Positions 1 to 10,310 of a DNA stretch of 64,000 bases are shown piece after piece. The notes under the pieces were generated by a model, which searched no databases, had not been told where the DNA came from, and saw nothing but the letters and a program-made list of their open reading frames with translations. The DNA is taken from assembly GCA_963921825.1 (NCBI GenBank), contig OY997591.1, forward strand, positions 40,135,825 to 40,199,824. The letters run 5' to 3'. A program made the translations under genes and the position numbers. This DNA is from Erodium maritimum (lineage: Eukaryota > Streptophyta > Magnoliopsida > Geraniales > Geraniaceae). Positions within the stretch are counted from its first letter, which is position 1. Each line of letters starts with the position of its first letter.

Positions 1-1346
1 GCTCACGATCACCCGCTTAGCCTCCTCTTTCCACGGTCGGTGGCACGATCTAACATGATCAAAATAACACACTTTTTAAATACGCATGCAAAACCAAATT
101 TAAAGTAATTAACGTACAAATGCAACCCCGACAATGCCGATCACTCCCAAACTTCCCAATTGTTCGACATTGTCAACAATGGGCCCGGAAAGGCCCGATT
201 CGCCCGGCTCGGCGAATCTGCCCGGGATCGGAAAAACGCCCTCCGGGGCTCCGAAAGTTCCCATTTTCGTTTCTACGATCCTAATATACTTCACGTGTTC
301 CAACGCAATCGACGAAATCAATTTCTAATACCCGAGCGATTTAATTCCGCGTTTAAAGTTTCTAACCCAAATTTCCGAATTCTCACAAATTAAATCCATA
401 ATTCGTTCCGGGTGTGAATATCGACTAGGGGATCATCCAAGACCACCCGAACACGAAAAACCCGAGGCCCGGCCAAGTGGGCCCCACACGGCCACACCGA
501 AAAACGCACCTTTTCGCCCCAAAACGTTCCTAACGAACCCAAACCTCAACCATTCATCTTTAAACCAATTCTAACCAAAACCCTAGAATTCAAACACGTC
601 GAAACGAGAAACTTTTGGGTGCTTACCAAAGGGAACGATGAGGGGAGCTCGAATACGCGACAACTGAGACGATCTGTCGGCCGGATCGTCGAAAAATCCC
701 ACAACTTCCTCTCTTTCTCCTCCTTCTTCTTCTTCTCTCTAATTTCTCCCTCCTTCTCTCCATTTTTTCTGAAATTTTCGAGACTCTCATCTCTCTTCTC
801 CTTTTAATTTCAAACCCACACCAAAATGACCATTTTGCCCCAAACCTTCTTTGTTTTTGATTTTTAATTCCAAGGGTAATGTTGTCCTTTCAACTCCCTT
901 CCACCACTTTCATGAGAAGTGTCATGTGGGTCCCACTAGTCAGAAAAATATCTTTGTAGATATTTTTCAGTCAGATTCGTGAAATTCGACCGTCTCGGGC
1001 CCCGTGCGGGCCCATTTTCCAAGAATTTATGAAATTTTGCGTGCTACAAGGAAACGGCCCAACTAAGACCGCTGTAACGACGGATAAGCTTTTTGGATCC
1101 AAATCGAGCCTCGAACGGACCAAAACGTCGCTCGGTTGACTTTTTCGGGAAAAAGTCAACTTTTCCCGAATTGGTCAAAAAGTTGCCCTGAGTCACCCAT
1201 AACTCACTTTGGTCGATATCGGGGTCAACTTAAGTCCGATATGACCCTCGGGGTCAATTTAGGTTCATTTAGGTGTCTGTCCCAAAATTTTAAATTTTTC
1301 CGTTTTTCCGCCGATTGACTGGCGTTGACCAGGAGCGGGCCTAACA
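1..1346 (-). repeat. Truncated LTR related to the Tekay-type LTR family
   Basis: No gene is seen here. The stretch aligns in order with the right-hand part of the LTRs at 2535-5003, 16169-19003 and 42278-45554. Shared blocks are the CCGATCACTCCCAAAC block near 138, the CT-rich tract near 710-800, the AAACGGCCCAACTAAG block near 1052 and the GGGGTCAACTTAAGTCCG block near 1222. It ends GTTGACCAGGAGCGGGCCTAACA at 1346, where the others end GTTATTACA, so it is a diverged subfamily read on the minus strand (TGTTAGG...). Its other end is outside the window, and I cannot tell whether it was a solo LTR or part of a full element. The identity is seen by eye, not computed. Confidence 0.7.
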
Positions 1347-1748
1347 TACATACACTTCAGTTTCTGCAGAAAATTGGGCATGACCCATTCATAAATTCCA
1401 CTAACCATCCGCTTATGCGGGACACCCAATCACAACCTGCACAAAGTACTCAACACAATCATAGCACACAACAAGCCATCGCAACTACACATCTCGGGTC
1501 TCGGTAATTTCACTCTTACCATCCGATCACACCATACTCGGAAAACAGTTAACTTAAACAAAGACACCAACCACAAAGGTCCACCACAAGTTCACGGTAC
1601 CAAGACCGGACACTTCACTAACCCGAGACTCTCTTCGTCTCGGTTCCACGCGTAGGGCATCTCCGATTTGCGTAACCGACTCACGGAAACCTAACGACCC
1701 AACTCCACCCACCTAATTAATGTACGGTCCGAAGTTTTTGAAAAACCA
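1347..1748 (-). other. Untranslated leader region next to a retrotransposon PBS
   Basis: This 400-base stretch holds no credible reading frame. On the minus strand it begins directly after the primer-binding site at 1749-1761, which is where the 5' leader of an LTR retrotransposon lies. It is cut at 1346 by the LTR fragment on its left, so only the first 400 bases of the element interior remain in view. Nothing else recognisable is present. Confidence 0.5.
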
Positions 1749-1761
1749 GGCTCTGATACCA
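1749..1761 (-). other. tRNA-iMet primer-binding site
   Basis: On the minus strand this reads TGGTATCAGAGCC, the complement of the 3' end of plant initiator methionine tRNA and the usual primer site of plant LTR retrotransposons. It lies three bases (ATT) downstream of the LTR end GGGCGTGACA at 1765, which fixes the LTR boundary and the minus-strand orientation of this element. Confidence 0.9.
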
Positions 1762-1764
1762 AAT

Positions 1765-2534
1765 TGTCACGCCCCAAATCCGGTTTTAACCGGACTCGAG
1801 ACGTGAATTTAAAGAGATAAATAATAAAAGCAATTTTAATACTAAAATGGGTCTCAAATAACAGTTAAAAATATTCGAATAACAGCGCGAGTCACAGCTA
1901 AACAAAACCAGGTAACAAATGAGTTTAAAAGTCAAATAACAGCACGTCTCTAGACCATACTAGACACGACCCTCGCTAGCTCCCAAGCTCCGAGAATCCG
2001 GCTAGCACAAATCCCGCTCAAGACCTGTAAAACAACAGAGTAAAGGGGTGAGCTTTCGCTCAGTAGGAAAAGTAGTTAAGGCAATGAGTGTCCTCTCACC
2101 ACCACGAATAATCGTCCAATTAGGGCATACTAGCACAGCACACAACTAAACACAACACGGACTTTCATAACCACAATCCTCAGTTCCAAGATTATAACCA
2201 CTCTCACTGACATACTTACACGACCACTATCACACTATACTCACTTCACTTATTCAATTATCATACATACAACATACAATAAAATAAGCACATGTCCCGT
2301 ACCGCAGTCCCCGACTCTGTCGGCTCCACAACCCGACTCTATCCTATCACACCGGAACACACTATATCGGCCTAGATATCTTCTTGGAAATCCGTCGGGG
2401 CACAATCACAATACATCACACCGGAATAGCATCGTCCTAGATGTCTTCCCGGAAATCCGTTGGGGCATAAAAACGACACCTAGTGCCAAATCACAAACCG
2501 TCGGCCTAGATGTCTTACACCGGCATACCCCCTC
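1765..2534 (-). repeat. Family-2 gypsy-type 5' LTR, left piece
   Basis: The LTR begins TGTCACGCCCCAAATCCGG on the plus strand (its 3' end on the minus strand) and abuts the PBS at 1749-1761, so it is a 5' LTR in minus orientation. It is interrupted at 2534 by the Tekay element 2535-12407 and resumes at 12413. Inside are imperfect repeats of a 'CCTAGATGTCTT...GGAAATCCGT' phrase (about 2371-2515). The first bases resemble the Tekay LTR start (TGTCACGCCCCAA), so the two LTR families are distant relatives. Confidence 0.85.
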
Positions 2535-2809
2535 TGTCACGCCCCAATTTCAGAGAACCGAACTCGGGACGCGAACATTTAAAAACATGAAACACTTAAA
2601 ACCTGTTTTGAATAAAACCCTGATATTTCCATTTAGTTCTCAAAAATAATAATATTTACAATACAAAACGTCCCAACAAGTGGACAAGGTACAATATCCG
2701 TCACTAGACTCAACAAAAATAAAGACTAGACTCCGCTCCAAGCTCCACAAGCTTCAAGAGCTAACCTAGTCCGTCCGGTGATCAGTACTTGTAGGAAAAG
2801 CAGCTAGGG

Positions 2810-2827
2810 GTAAGCGTTCGCTCACCT
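2810..2827. promoter_or_regulatory. Conserved LTR hairpin (GGTAAGCG/CGCTCACC) with adjacent CAG-type signal
   Basis: In this LTR the palindrome carries one change (GTAAGCG for GTGAGCG). It is otherwise the same element as at 9855-9872, 16443-16460, 31907-31924, 42539-42556 and 55093-55110. On the element's sense strand it is followed by CTGCTTTTCCTACA. Here the next bases are AGT rather than GGT, so the CAG/GT of the other copies is altered. The function is unknown; see the findings. Confidence 0.5.
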
Positions 2828-3024
2828 CCACGGATAACAGACTGACTATGGCATGATTAGAAGATAAAGCCAGTAACACCAAAACCAAAACCAACATCGG
2901 GACTACAGTCCCCAACTCAAGTACTCAACTGAAACACAACCCGTCACCTTCCACAACAGACTCAACCTCAAACTCGTAAAGTAAAACCGACACAACCAAC
3001 AATGACCTTCCCCAAAGACACGAA

Positions 3025-3265
3025 CACGGATCAGGCTAGCCGAAGAATGCTCAGAACCTGCCGAGCCTCGTACACGGATCAGGCCAGCCGAAGAATGCTC
3101 GTAACCTGCCGAGACCCGGTCACGGATCAGGCTAGCCAAAGAATGCTCATAACCTTTCGGGATCCGGACACGGAACAGGCTAGCCAAAGAATGCTCAGAA
3201 CCTGTCGAGACTCGAGTTTGGTCAGGCCAGCCAAAGAATGCTCGTAACCTGCCAAAATCCACACC
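3025..3265. repeat. 48-bp minisatellite, five units, inside LTR
   Basis: The phrase GGATCAGGCTAGCCRAAGAATGCTC recurs at 48-base spacing (about 3029, 3077, 3125, 3173, 3221) with small changes between units. It occupies the same LTR position in the copies at 10070, 16655, 32313 and 42945. The apparent reading frames over it are only the repeat translated. Confidence 0.9.
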
Positions 3266-3675
3266 ACTCCCCGACACACAGTCGGGTCACTAACCTCGGG
3301 CAAACACAAGCAAGTTCAACAAACAGGCACTCAAGGCCACTCAAGACACCTCAATAGTCAAGACTCGGGTTCAACAACCCCACGGTCCATCATGGCCTCC
3401 CAAGACACAACCACTGTAACTCACGGGCTCAACAACCCCAAGACACCAATAATAAAACACGGGCTCTCATGGCCACCCAAACTCAACAATAAATACACGG
3501 GATCTCATGGCCACCCAAACACCAATTTAAATAACCCGGCTCTCATGGCCACCCAGACACCAATTCAAACAACACGGGCTCTCATGGCCACCCAAGACAG
3601 AAATTAAACAGTCAACCTCCGGGCATGGTCATATGCCTCCAGTAATTCTAATATCGCTAAGTTCTCTATTCCTAC

Positions 3676-3778
3676 GACACTACTAAGTGTCACATTCTTT
3701 TCTCATAAACGCTACAATCCCGTATCATGCTTTTCTAATATTTAAATAAACCTAAACAACCCACGACACCCCGGTGTC
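3676..3778. repeat. Twin palindromes GACACT-ACTA-AGTGTC and GACACC-CC-GGTGTC
   Basis: Two perfect 6-bp stems lie about 85 bases apart: GACACT/AGTGTC (3676-3691) and GACACC/GGTGTC (3765-3778), each followed by ACAT. They recur in the other Tekay LTRs seen here, with one wobble-type change in the copy at 53855-53870. The role is unknown. They could be protein-binding sites or RNA stems. Confidence 0.55.
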
Positions 3779-4375
3779 ACATGCAATTCTACTGTTAACT
3801 TTCCCTAATCAGGGCCGAGATCCGGCTACTTTTCCCTACCTCGTAAACAACTCCAAAAGCGCTCCACTAAAACCCGAGATGATCCTAGTCACTCGCCGAG
3901 CTTCCCTTTGCCTCGGTCTGCAGCACGATCTAAAGAACACAAATCCAAAGCACTTTTAAACTAGTAGGAATAAACCGAGCAACTGAGCACGTGGGCCCCA
4001 CCCAAACCCCTTGGCCGAGAGCCCTAGGGTTCAAGGGGGGCTCGGCCACCATGTGGTGGCTGGTACCAACTCCGGCCAGGCACCCCTTGGCCGGCCGACC
4101 ACCACCCACGGTGGCCGGAGCTCCTCCCGAGCCTCCGGTCACCGGAAAACGTCAATCTTCACCTCCAACCACCTCCAAAGCGTCTCCAACAATCCCCCAA
4201 ACTCACTACAACCATAACCCATAGTTTTATACAAAACCCTAACTTTCCAAAGTTAACGAAATGAAGATCGGGTTAGGTCTTACCAACGAGGAAGACGAGG
4301 GGAAGACGAATTCTCTTTGTCTTGAGACGATCCAAAGGCTTGAAAACCCTCCAACCCTAGCTTTCCCTCTCTTCT

Positions 4376-4427
4376 CTCTTCTTCTTCTTCTTCTTCTTCT
4401 TCTTCTTCTTCTTCTTCTTCTTCTTCT
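4376..4427. repeat. CTT (GAA) microsatellite in LTR
   Basis: An uninterrupted CTT run of about 16-17 units lies here. The partner LTR has about eight units at 11805-11830, so the tract changed length by slippage after insertion. It generates spurious poly-Leu and poly-Glu frames. Confidence 0.9.
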
Positions 4428-5003
4428 CCTTCTCTCTCTAAACCCTCTCTTCTTCTTTCTAATTTAAAACAACTAACAACAAAACCTATTTTTCTCTCTT
4501 TTAACCCATAGGTTCGGCCACCCCTTCTCCTCCACACCTTTCCCCCCAAAACTAACACCACCACAATTAGGACAAGTGTCAAGGTGGGTCCCACACCTTT
4601 TGGAAAATATCTACTTGATATTTTCCAATCAGATTCGCGAAAAACGGACGTTTCGGGCCCCGACCGGCACTTTTCCCAAGAAATTATGAAACTTGGCGGC
4701 TACAAGGAAACGGCTCAACTAAGACCGCTGCGACGACGGCTAAGCTTTTTGGATCCAAAACGGTCCTCGAATGGACCAAAACGTCGCTCGGTTGACTTTT
4801 CCAGCGAAAAGCCAACATTTCCCAAATTGATCAGAAAGTTGCCCTGAGTCCCCTGGAACTCATTTTGGTCGATAACGGGGTCAACTTAAGTCCGGTATGA
4901 CCCTCAGGGTCAATTTAGGTTAAGTTTAGTGACTGTCTTAAAAATTTTAAATTTTCCTGTTTTTCGCAGGTTTTACTAACGTTGACCAGAAGTGGTTATT
5001 AAA

Positions 5004-5019
5004 GTCTATCCCCCTTAAA
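5004..5019 (-). other. Polypurine tract of the Tekay element
   Basis: On the minus strand the bases before the 3' LTR read TTTAAGGGGGATAGAC, a purine-rich tract directly next to the LTR start. The related copy at 45555-45571 has AAGGGGGGTAGAT in the same place. Its side confirms minus orientation and that 2535-5003 is the 3' LTR. Confidence 0.85.
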
Positions 5020-5039
5020 GGAATTTCGTCCACGAAATT

Positions 5040-5291
5040 TAAAACAGACGTACCTCGGGAGTCGAACAGGTTGGGATACTTCGCGCGAACCTCGTCCTCG
5101 CGTTCCCACGTCGACTCAGCTCCGTGATGTTTCCACTGTACTCGTACCAGGCGGATAATCTTGCCTCCCCGCAGAATCTGCTGCCGTGTGTCCATGATCC
5201 GAACCGGCTGCTCCTCATAGGACACATCATAAGCCACCTCGATATCAGTCCACTCGATGACGTGCGAGGGGTCTGCGTTGTACTGCCGCAA
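5040..5291 (-). pseudogene. Chromodomain tail of Tekay-type polyprotein
   Basis: The frame after the integrase stop encodes QILRGGKIIRLVRVQWK followed by STWEREDEVRAKYPNLF. This is the conserved block of the C-terminal chromodomain of plant chromoviruses, which is thought to guide integration to heterochromatin through modified histone tails. It is separated from the integrase by an in-frame stop at about 5292. The last residues run on towards the polypurine tract. The domain itself looks well preserved. It is the feature that places the element in a chromodomain-bearing clade. Confidence 0.85.
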
Positions 5292-6300
5292 CTAGGATAC
5301 GTGGAAGACGTTATGGACTCTCCCAAGCTGCGGTGGCAACGCCAGACGATAGGCCACTGCTCCCACTCTGCCCAAGATCTCGAACGGGCCTATGTACCTC
5401 GGAGCCAACTTGCCCCCGCAGCGCCTAAACCGCACCAGCCCCTTCCTCGGGCTCACCTTCAGGAACACGTGATCCTCGACTGCGAACTCAAGAGGTCGAC
5501 GTCGCCTGTCGGCATAACTCTTCTGCCGGCTCTGCGCGGTCCTCAACCGATCGCGGATCAATGCGACCTTCTCCGTCGTCTCTCTGACAAGATCTGGCCC
5601 CAACAGACTCTTGTCCCCCACCTCTGCCCAACATATTGGTGACCGACACGGCCTCCCATACAACGCTTCGAACGGTGTCATCCCGATACTGGCCTGGAAG
5701 CTGTTGTTGTAGGCGAACTCGGCCAATGGCAGGTGGGTCTCCCAAGATCCCCTGAAATCCAGCACACATGCACGCAACATGTCCTCCAAGATCTGAATGG
5801 TACGCTCAGACTGACCGTCTTTCTAGGGATGATTTGCTGTGCTGAGTAGAACCTCGGTCCCCAGTGCCTTCTGCAGACTCGGCCAGAACCTGGACGTGAA
5901 GCGGGGATCCCTGTCAGATACTATCGACATCGGGACCCCGTGGAGGCGCACTATCTCCTGAATATACAAGCTGCTCAACTTGTCTACCGGGTCAGTCATC
6001 CTCATCGCCAGGAAGTGGGCCGACTTGGTCAACCGGTCAACCACCACCCACACGGCGTCGTTTCCCTTTGGCGATCTCGGTAGCCCACATACGAAGTCCA
6101 TCGTAATGTGCTCCCACTTCCACTGAGCAATCGGTAGTGGCTGTAATAATCCCGCGGGACGCTGATGCTCGGCCTTCACCTGTTGACAGACGAGGCATCT
6201 CGACACAAACTCTGCGACTGCTCTCCTCATCCCGCGCCACCAGTAGTGCCGTCTGAGGTCACGGTACATCTTGGTGCCCCCGGATGCACTGTAAGACGCG
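5292..6300 (-). pseudogene. Integrase of Tekay-type element, stop-interrupted
   Basis: Two open stretches (6269-5823 and 5789-5292) form one integrase. Visible are the CLVC half of the HHCC zinc-binding domain, the core residue Asp in TMDFV, Asp in VSDRDPRF, and Glu in DGQSERTIQ, followed by the C-terminal barrel region ending [10 protein letters not shown]. An in-frame stop lies between the ANHP and DGQSER segments (near 5823). The histidine half of the zinc domain ([10 protein letters not shown], near 6300) is shifted out of frame. The catalytic Asp and Glu codons survive, but no full-length protein can be made. Confidence 0.88.
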
Positions 6301-6539
6301 AATGGTGTGCCTCTCGTAACACGGCGTCTCTACAGTTAACCGGTACGAACAGCCCCCCGCGGTACCGTAATCCCCAATCAATGCTATCCTCCCAGCCCAC
6401 CACTTCGTCACCCCTGACGACTCTCTCGCGGATCTCTGACGCTTCGACGTCCTCCGTCTGTGCCTCCAACACTTGGGCAAGCAGTGAGGGCTGAGCCACC
6501 AGTGAGCACACGGCCAGGACGCCAGTAATCTCCTCTAGC

Positions 6540-7185
6540 TCGAGCCCGAACGTGCTTAGCTCCCCCATCATGTCCCACTCTCGGACTGACATGCTGTCGA
6601 GGCTCGGAACCGACTTCCTACTCAAGGCGTAAGCGACAACGTTCGCCTTGCCCGAATGGTAGTGTAGCTCGAAGTCGTACTCCTCGAGTAGTTCCATCCA
6701 CCATCGCTGACGCATGTTCACATCTCGCTGGGAAAATATGTACTTGAGGCTCTTGTGATCCGAGAACACCTGAAACCCCTCGCCGTACAGATAATATCGC
6801 CAGCTCTTCAGCTTAAATACGACTGCTGCTAGCTCCAAGTCGTGGGTAGGGTAGTTGCGCTCGTGCGTCTTCAACTGTCTAGAGCCATAAGCCACAACCC
6901 TGCCCAACTGCATCAGCACGCAGTCCGTCCCTCTCCGGACGCATCACAGTAGACGTCATAACCGACCCCTCGCTCGGGCACCACTAATACTGGAACGGTA
7001 GTCAGCCGAGTCTTCAACTCCGTGAATGCCCGCTCACAGTCCTCCATCCAAACGAATCCGGTTCCCTTGCGCGTCAGCGAAGTCATCGGCGCGGCTAGTC
7101 GCGCAAAATCCTGTACGAATCGCCGATATAGCCTGCCAACCCTAGAAAGCTGCAGATCTCGAAGACACTCATGGGCCGTGCCCAC
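6540..7185 (-). pseudogene. RNase H of Tekay-type element, frameshifted, last Asp lost
   Basis: The segment starts in the RT thumb and connection (RRFVQDFARLAAPMTSLTRKG) and enters RNase H at VYCDASGEG (near 6945). There is a frameshift near 6915. It continues with [24 protein letters not shown] and ends [11 protein letters not shown] (about 6640). In the family that last motif carries a catalytic Asp. Here the codon is TAC (Tyr), so the active site is damaged as well as the frame. The function in an intact element is degradation of the RNA strand during reverse transcription. Confidence 0.85.
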
Positions 7186-7208
7186 TTTGAGACCGCGTCG
7201 ATCTTCGA

Positions 7209-8369
7209 CTAATCGACCAGGATACCGTCACGGGACACGATGTGGCCGAGGAATTTCACCTTAGAGAGCCAGAACTCGCACTTCTCCCGGCTGGCATATA
7301 GCTGATGCTCGCGCAGTAGTGTCAGAACAGCCCTCAGATGTGCCTTATGCGCCGCCTCGTTCTGCGAATATATCAGGATGTCGTCGACGAACACCACCAC
7401 AAACTCATCTAAGTACGGCCGGAAGATGCTGTTCATCGGGTCCATGAACGCTGCAGGTGCGTTCGTCAGTCCAAAGGGCATCACCAGGAACTCGTAGTGC
7501 CCATAGCGCGTCCGGAATGCAGTCTTTGCGACGTCCCCCTCACGGACTCGCAACTGATAATAACCGGATCACAGATCGATCTTCGAGAAGTAGGTCGCCC
7601 CTCTCAACTGGTCGAACAAATCATCGATCCTCGGCATAGGGTATCGGTTCTTCACTGTAACCCGTTTCAGCTTCCGGTAATCAATACACATCCGTAGCTC
7701 TCCACTCTTCTTCTTCACGAAGAGTGCTGGTGCTCCCCACGGTGATACACTCGGACGGATGAACCCCTTCTGCTGAAGCTCCTCTAGCTGACGCTTCAGC
7801 TCATTCAACTCAGCCGGCGCAAACCTGTAAGGCGTCATCGATATCGCCGTTGTCCCCGGCACTAGGTCGATCCCGAACTCCACCTCACGAACTGGTGGTA
7901 ACCCGCTCAACTCCTCAGGAAAGACCTCGGGGAACTCGCATACCACTCTCGGTAACTCTCGGCTCTGCGCAGCCGGTACTTCCTCCTCTACGGACAACGC
8001 CGACAGGAGGACCCCACTCTTACTCCCCAGCACACACGTCACCTTCGTGCCACCCACTGTCACTGTCACTCGTCGTCTGTAGCAATCGATATTGGCTCGG
8101 TACCTCGACAGCCAATCCATTCCCAAGATCACATCAAAGGTAGTCATCCCCAACACGAGAAGATCACCAGGGCAAGGACAGTCTGCGACTCTAATCTCGC
8201 AGGCACGACATACTCTAGTCAACGATACACCACCCCCAACTGGGGTGTCCAGGCACAGGGGTGGACTCAACGGCTCTAAGCTCAACCCCAACCTCTCGAC
8301 ACAACCCGACGAAATAAAAGAGTGCGACGCCCCGGTATCAAACAAGAATAAAGCCCATAAATGATACAA
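7209..8369 (-). pseudogene. Protease and reverse transcriptase of Tekay-type element
   Basis: Reading leftwards, an aspartic protease with the active-site motif [10 protein letters not shown] (near 8335) and the ILGMDWL motif is followed by reverse transcriptase: [36 protein letters not shown], and the catalytic [12 protein letters not shown] (near 7390). An in-frame TGA at about 7567, after FSKIDL, splits the RT. It probably arose by C-to-T change in a CGA codon. A second stop lies at about 7207 after GILVD. The RT catalytic aspartates are kept. In an intact element these enzymes process the polyprotein and copy RNA to DNA in the cytoplasmic particle. Confidence 0.92.
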
Positions 8370-8403
8370 TAAACACGTACCCTGGATGGTCTCGCGGTAC
8401 GTG

Positions 8404-9590
8404 CTAGGTCTTGGGGCTCTGGAGTCGGTGACTGCATATACTCTCCCCTACGAGACCTGTTGCCTCTGACCCGGTGCACTGGCTACTGAATACCCGTGAC
8501 TCTGCTGCTGTCTCGGAATCGGTGCGCTCGTAGATGGCCGTGACGGCCTCGGCTGCTGACTCTGTCGAGGACGACCCCTGGGCGACTGTACTGTCCGCGA
8601 CTGCTGCGGTCGCAGTGCTGATGTCTCTCCCAACTGCTCGCGGCACCATGCCATAGTGTGTCCCATCCGGCCGCACCGGAAACAACTGGCCTCGTCGGCT
8701 CTCGACCCCGAGCTCTAGCATGTCCGGCTGGTCGATGGTGGTGCCGTGTGCCCTCCTCTCGCTCTGCACCCTCGCTGCAAGTGACCTGTCTCCCCACAGA
8801 GATAACATGTCGGTCCCCTCTCTGAGATGGTTGGCCCTACCGATGCTACTAACCACTGCTGTCTCGATCCACTCTGATGAGGCGGTGGTCGGAAGAATCC
8901 CGCGGTCCTCTGCCTCCGCGAGTCTCGTGAGTCTGACGGCCCTGAAAAGCTGGTCGGCCGCTGTCAAACCTCGCAGGTCCTGGCCGCCTCTCGAATACCC
9001 TGCTCCACCTTCGCCGCGGTGTCCACGAGATCCGTATACTTCCGCAGCCTCAAGGCGAGGACCTGGTTCCGAATCCCCAGCCTCAGTCCTCCCTGGAACC
9101 GCAGGCAACGGTTCGTCTCGCTCATCACCATCTCTGGCGCGAACCTGGCCAAGGCTGTGAACCTGGCCTCGTACTCTGCTACCTTCAACCCTCCTTGCTC
9201 CAGGTCTAAGAACTGCCGATGTCACTCCAGCCGAGCCGACTCGGGAAAGTACTGTGCCATGAACACCTCCTGGAAGATGCTGTAGTCGTATCCGACCATG
9301 TCCTTCACACGCCCCCACCAGTGGTAGGCGCTGTCTCTCAGCTGATGAGCCGCGAAGGACACCCTGCGACGGCCATCCTCGACACCCGATGTATCCAGGT
9401 CTCGCGTGACCTGCTCTAGCCACCTCTCGGCTAGGTCGGGGTTCGGCTCCCCGACAAAAGTAGGAATCCCGAGCTTCAGGAAATCTAGTAGTGCTCGGGA
9501 GGTATGATCCTCTGTCTGAACGGCCCTTACCGGGACCGCGGCTGCCTCTGGTGCTGGCGAAGCCGACTCTCGGCTGGCGATGACCGCCAC
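8404..9590 (-). pseudogene. gag of Tekay-type element, 5' truncated
   Basis: The region encodes the capsid part (SFAAHQLRDSAYHWWGRVKD, ALARFAPEMV, LRFQGGL) and two CCHC zinc knuckles (CX2CX4HX4C), CYLCGETGHLQRGC and CFRCGRMGHTMAWC, at roughly 8790 and 8680. A TAG stop and frame changes break it. It fuses directly to LTR sequence near 9590, so the gag start, leader and PBS are missing. The related gag at 45602-46706 is open over the same segment, which confirms the reading frame. Gag forms the particle core and binds RNA. Confidence 0.88.
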
Positions 9591-9854
9591 CAATTTCAGA
9601 GAACCGAACTCGGGGCGCAAACATTTAAAAACATGAAACACTTAAAACCTGTTTTGAATAAAACTCTGATATTTCCATTTTGTTCTCAAAAATAATAATA
9701 TTTACAATACAAAACGTCCCAACAAGTGGACAAGGTACAATATCCGTCACTAGACTCAACAAAAATAAAGATCAGACTCCGCTCCAAGCTCCACAAGCTT
9801 CAAGAGCTAACCTAGTCCGTCCGGTGATCAGTACCTGTAGGAAAAGCAGCTAGG

Positions 9855-9872
9855 GGTGAGCGTTCGCTCACC
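9855..9872. promoter_or_regulatory. Conserved LTR hairpin GGTGAGCG-TT-CGCTCACC
   Basis: A perfect 8-bp inverted repeat. On the element's sense strand it is followed by CCTAGCTGCTTTTCCTACAG then GTACTG, which resembles a 3' splice site. The same unit occurs in all complete Tekay LTRs of the window and, in altered form, in family-2 LTRs. Confidence 0.55.
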
Positions 9873-10069
9873 TCCACAGTTAACAGACTGACTATGGCAT
9901 AATTAGAAGATAAAGCCAGTAACACCAAAACCAAAACCAACATCGGGACTACAGTCCCCAACTCAAGTACTCAACTGAAACACAACCCGTCACCTTCCAC
10001 AACAGACTCAACCTCAAACTCGTAAAGTAAAACCGACACAACCAACAATGACCTTCCCCAAAGACACGA

Positions 10070-10310
10070 ACACGGATCAGGCTAGCCGAAGAATGCTCAG
10101 AACCTGCCGAGCCTCGTACACGTATCAGGCCAGCCGAAGAATGCTCGTAACCTGCCGAGACCTGGTCACGGATCAGGCTAGCCAAAGAATGCTCATAACC
10201 TTCGGGATCAGGACACGGAACAGGCTAGCCAAAGAATGCTCAGAACCTGTCGAGACACGAGTTTGGTCAGGCCAGCCAAAGAATGCTCGTAACCTGCCAA
10301 AATCCACACC
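10070..10310. repeat. 48-bp minisatellite, five units, in the 5' LTR
   Basis: The same five-unit 48-bp array as at 3025-3265, with a few unit-level differences. Copy number is unchanged between the two LTRs of this element, unlike the CTT tract. Confidence 0.88.

Larger units (their letters stand above)
2535..5003 (-). repeat. 3' LTR of the Tekay element
   Basis: The plus strand runs TGTCACGCCCC...GGTTATTAAA. Other family members end GGTTATTACA, so the terminal dinucleotide has mutated. Compared with the partner LTR 9590-12407 it lacks 370 bases, joined at the short homology CCGA (3975-3978). Over the first ~330 aligned bases I count about nine or ten substitutions by eye, so the pair is recent but not new. 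It holds a 48-bp minisatellite, copies of a 38-bp-type phrase, a CTT microsatellite and several palindromes described separately. Confidence 0.93.

Noticed and set aside
1347-1400. Polypurine tract sought right of the LTR end at 1346
   Set aside because: No purine-rich run is present, so 1-1346 could not be shown to be the 3' LTR of the element with the PBS at 1749.
1749-1761. PBS-like words considered as tRNA genes
   Set aside because: They are 13-14-base complements of tRNA-iMet next to LTR ends. No cloverleaf surrounds them.
2903-3309. Long frames with repeated SILWLA / EHSLASLIR words in LTRs
   Set aside because: They are translations of the 48-bp minisatellite, recurring in every Tekay LTR regardless of frame.
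4280-4594. Open frames with poly-Leu or poly-Glu in the LTRs
   Set aside because: They are the CTT/GAA microsatellite translated, inside an LTR.
4947-5039. Extension of the chromodomain frame through the PPT into the LTR
   Set aside because: It is run-on translation. The real pol end must lie before the polypurine tract.
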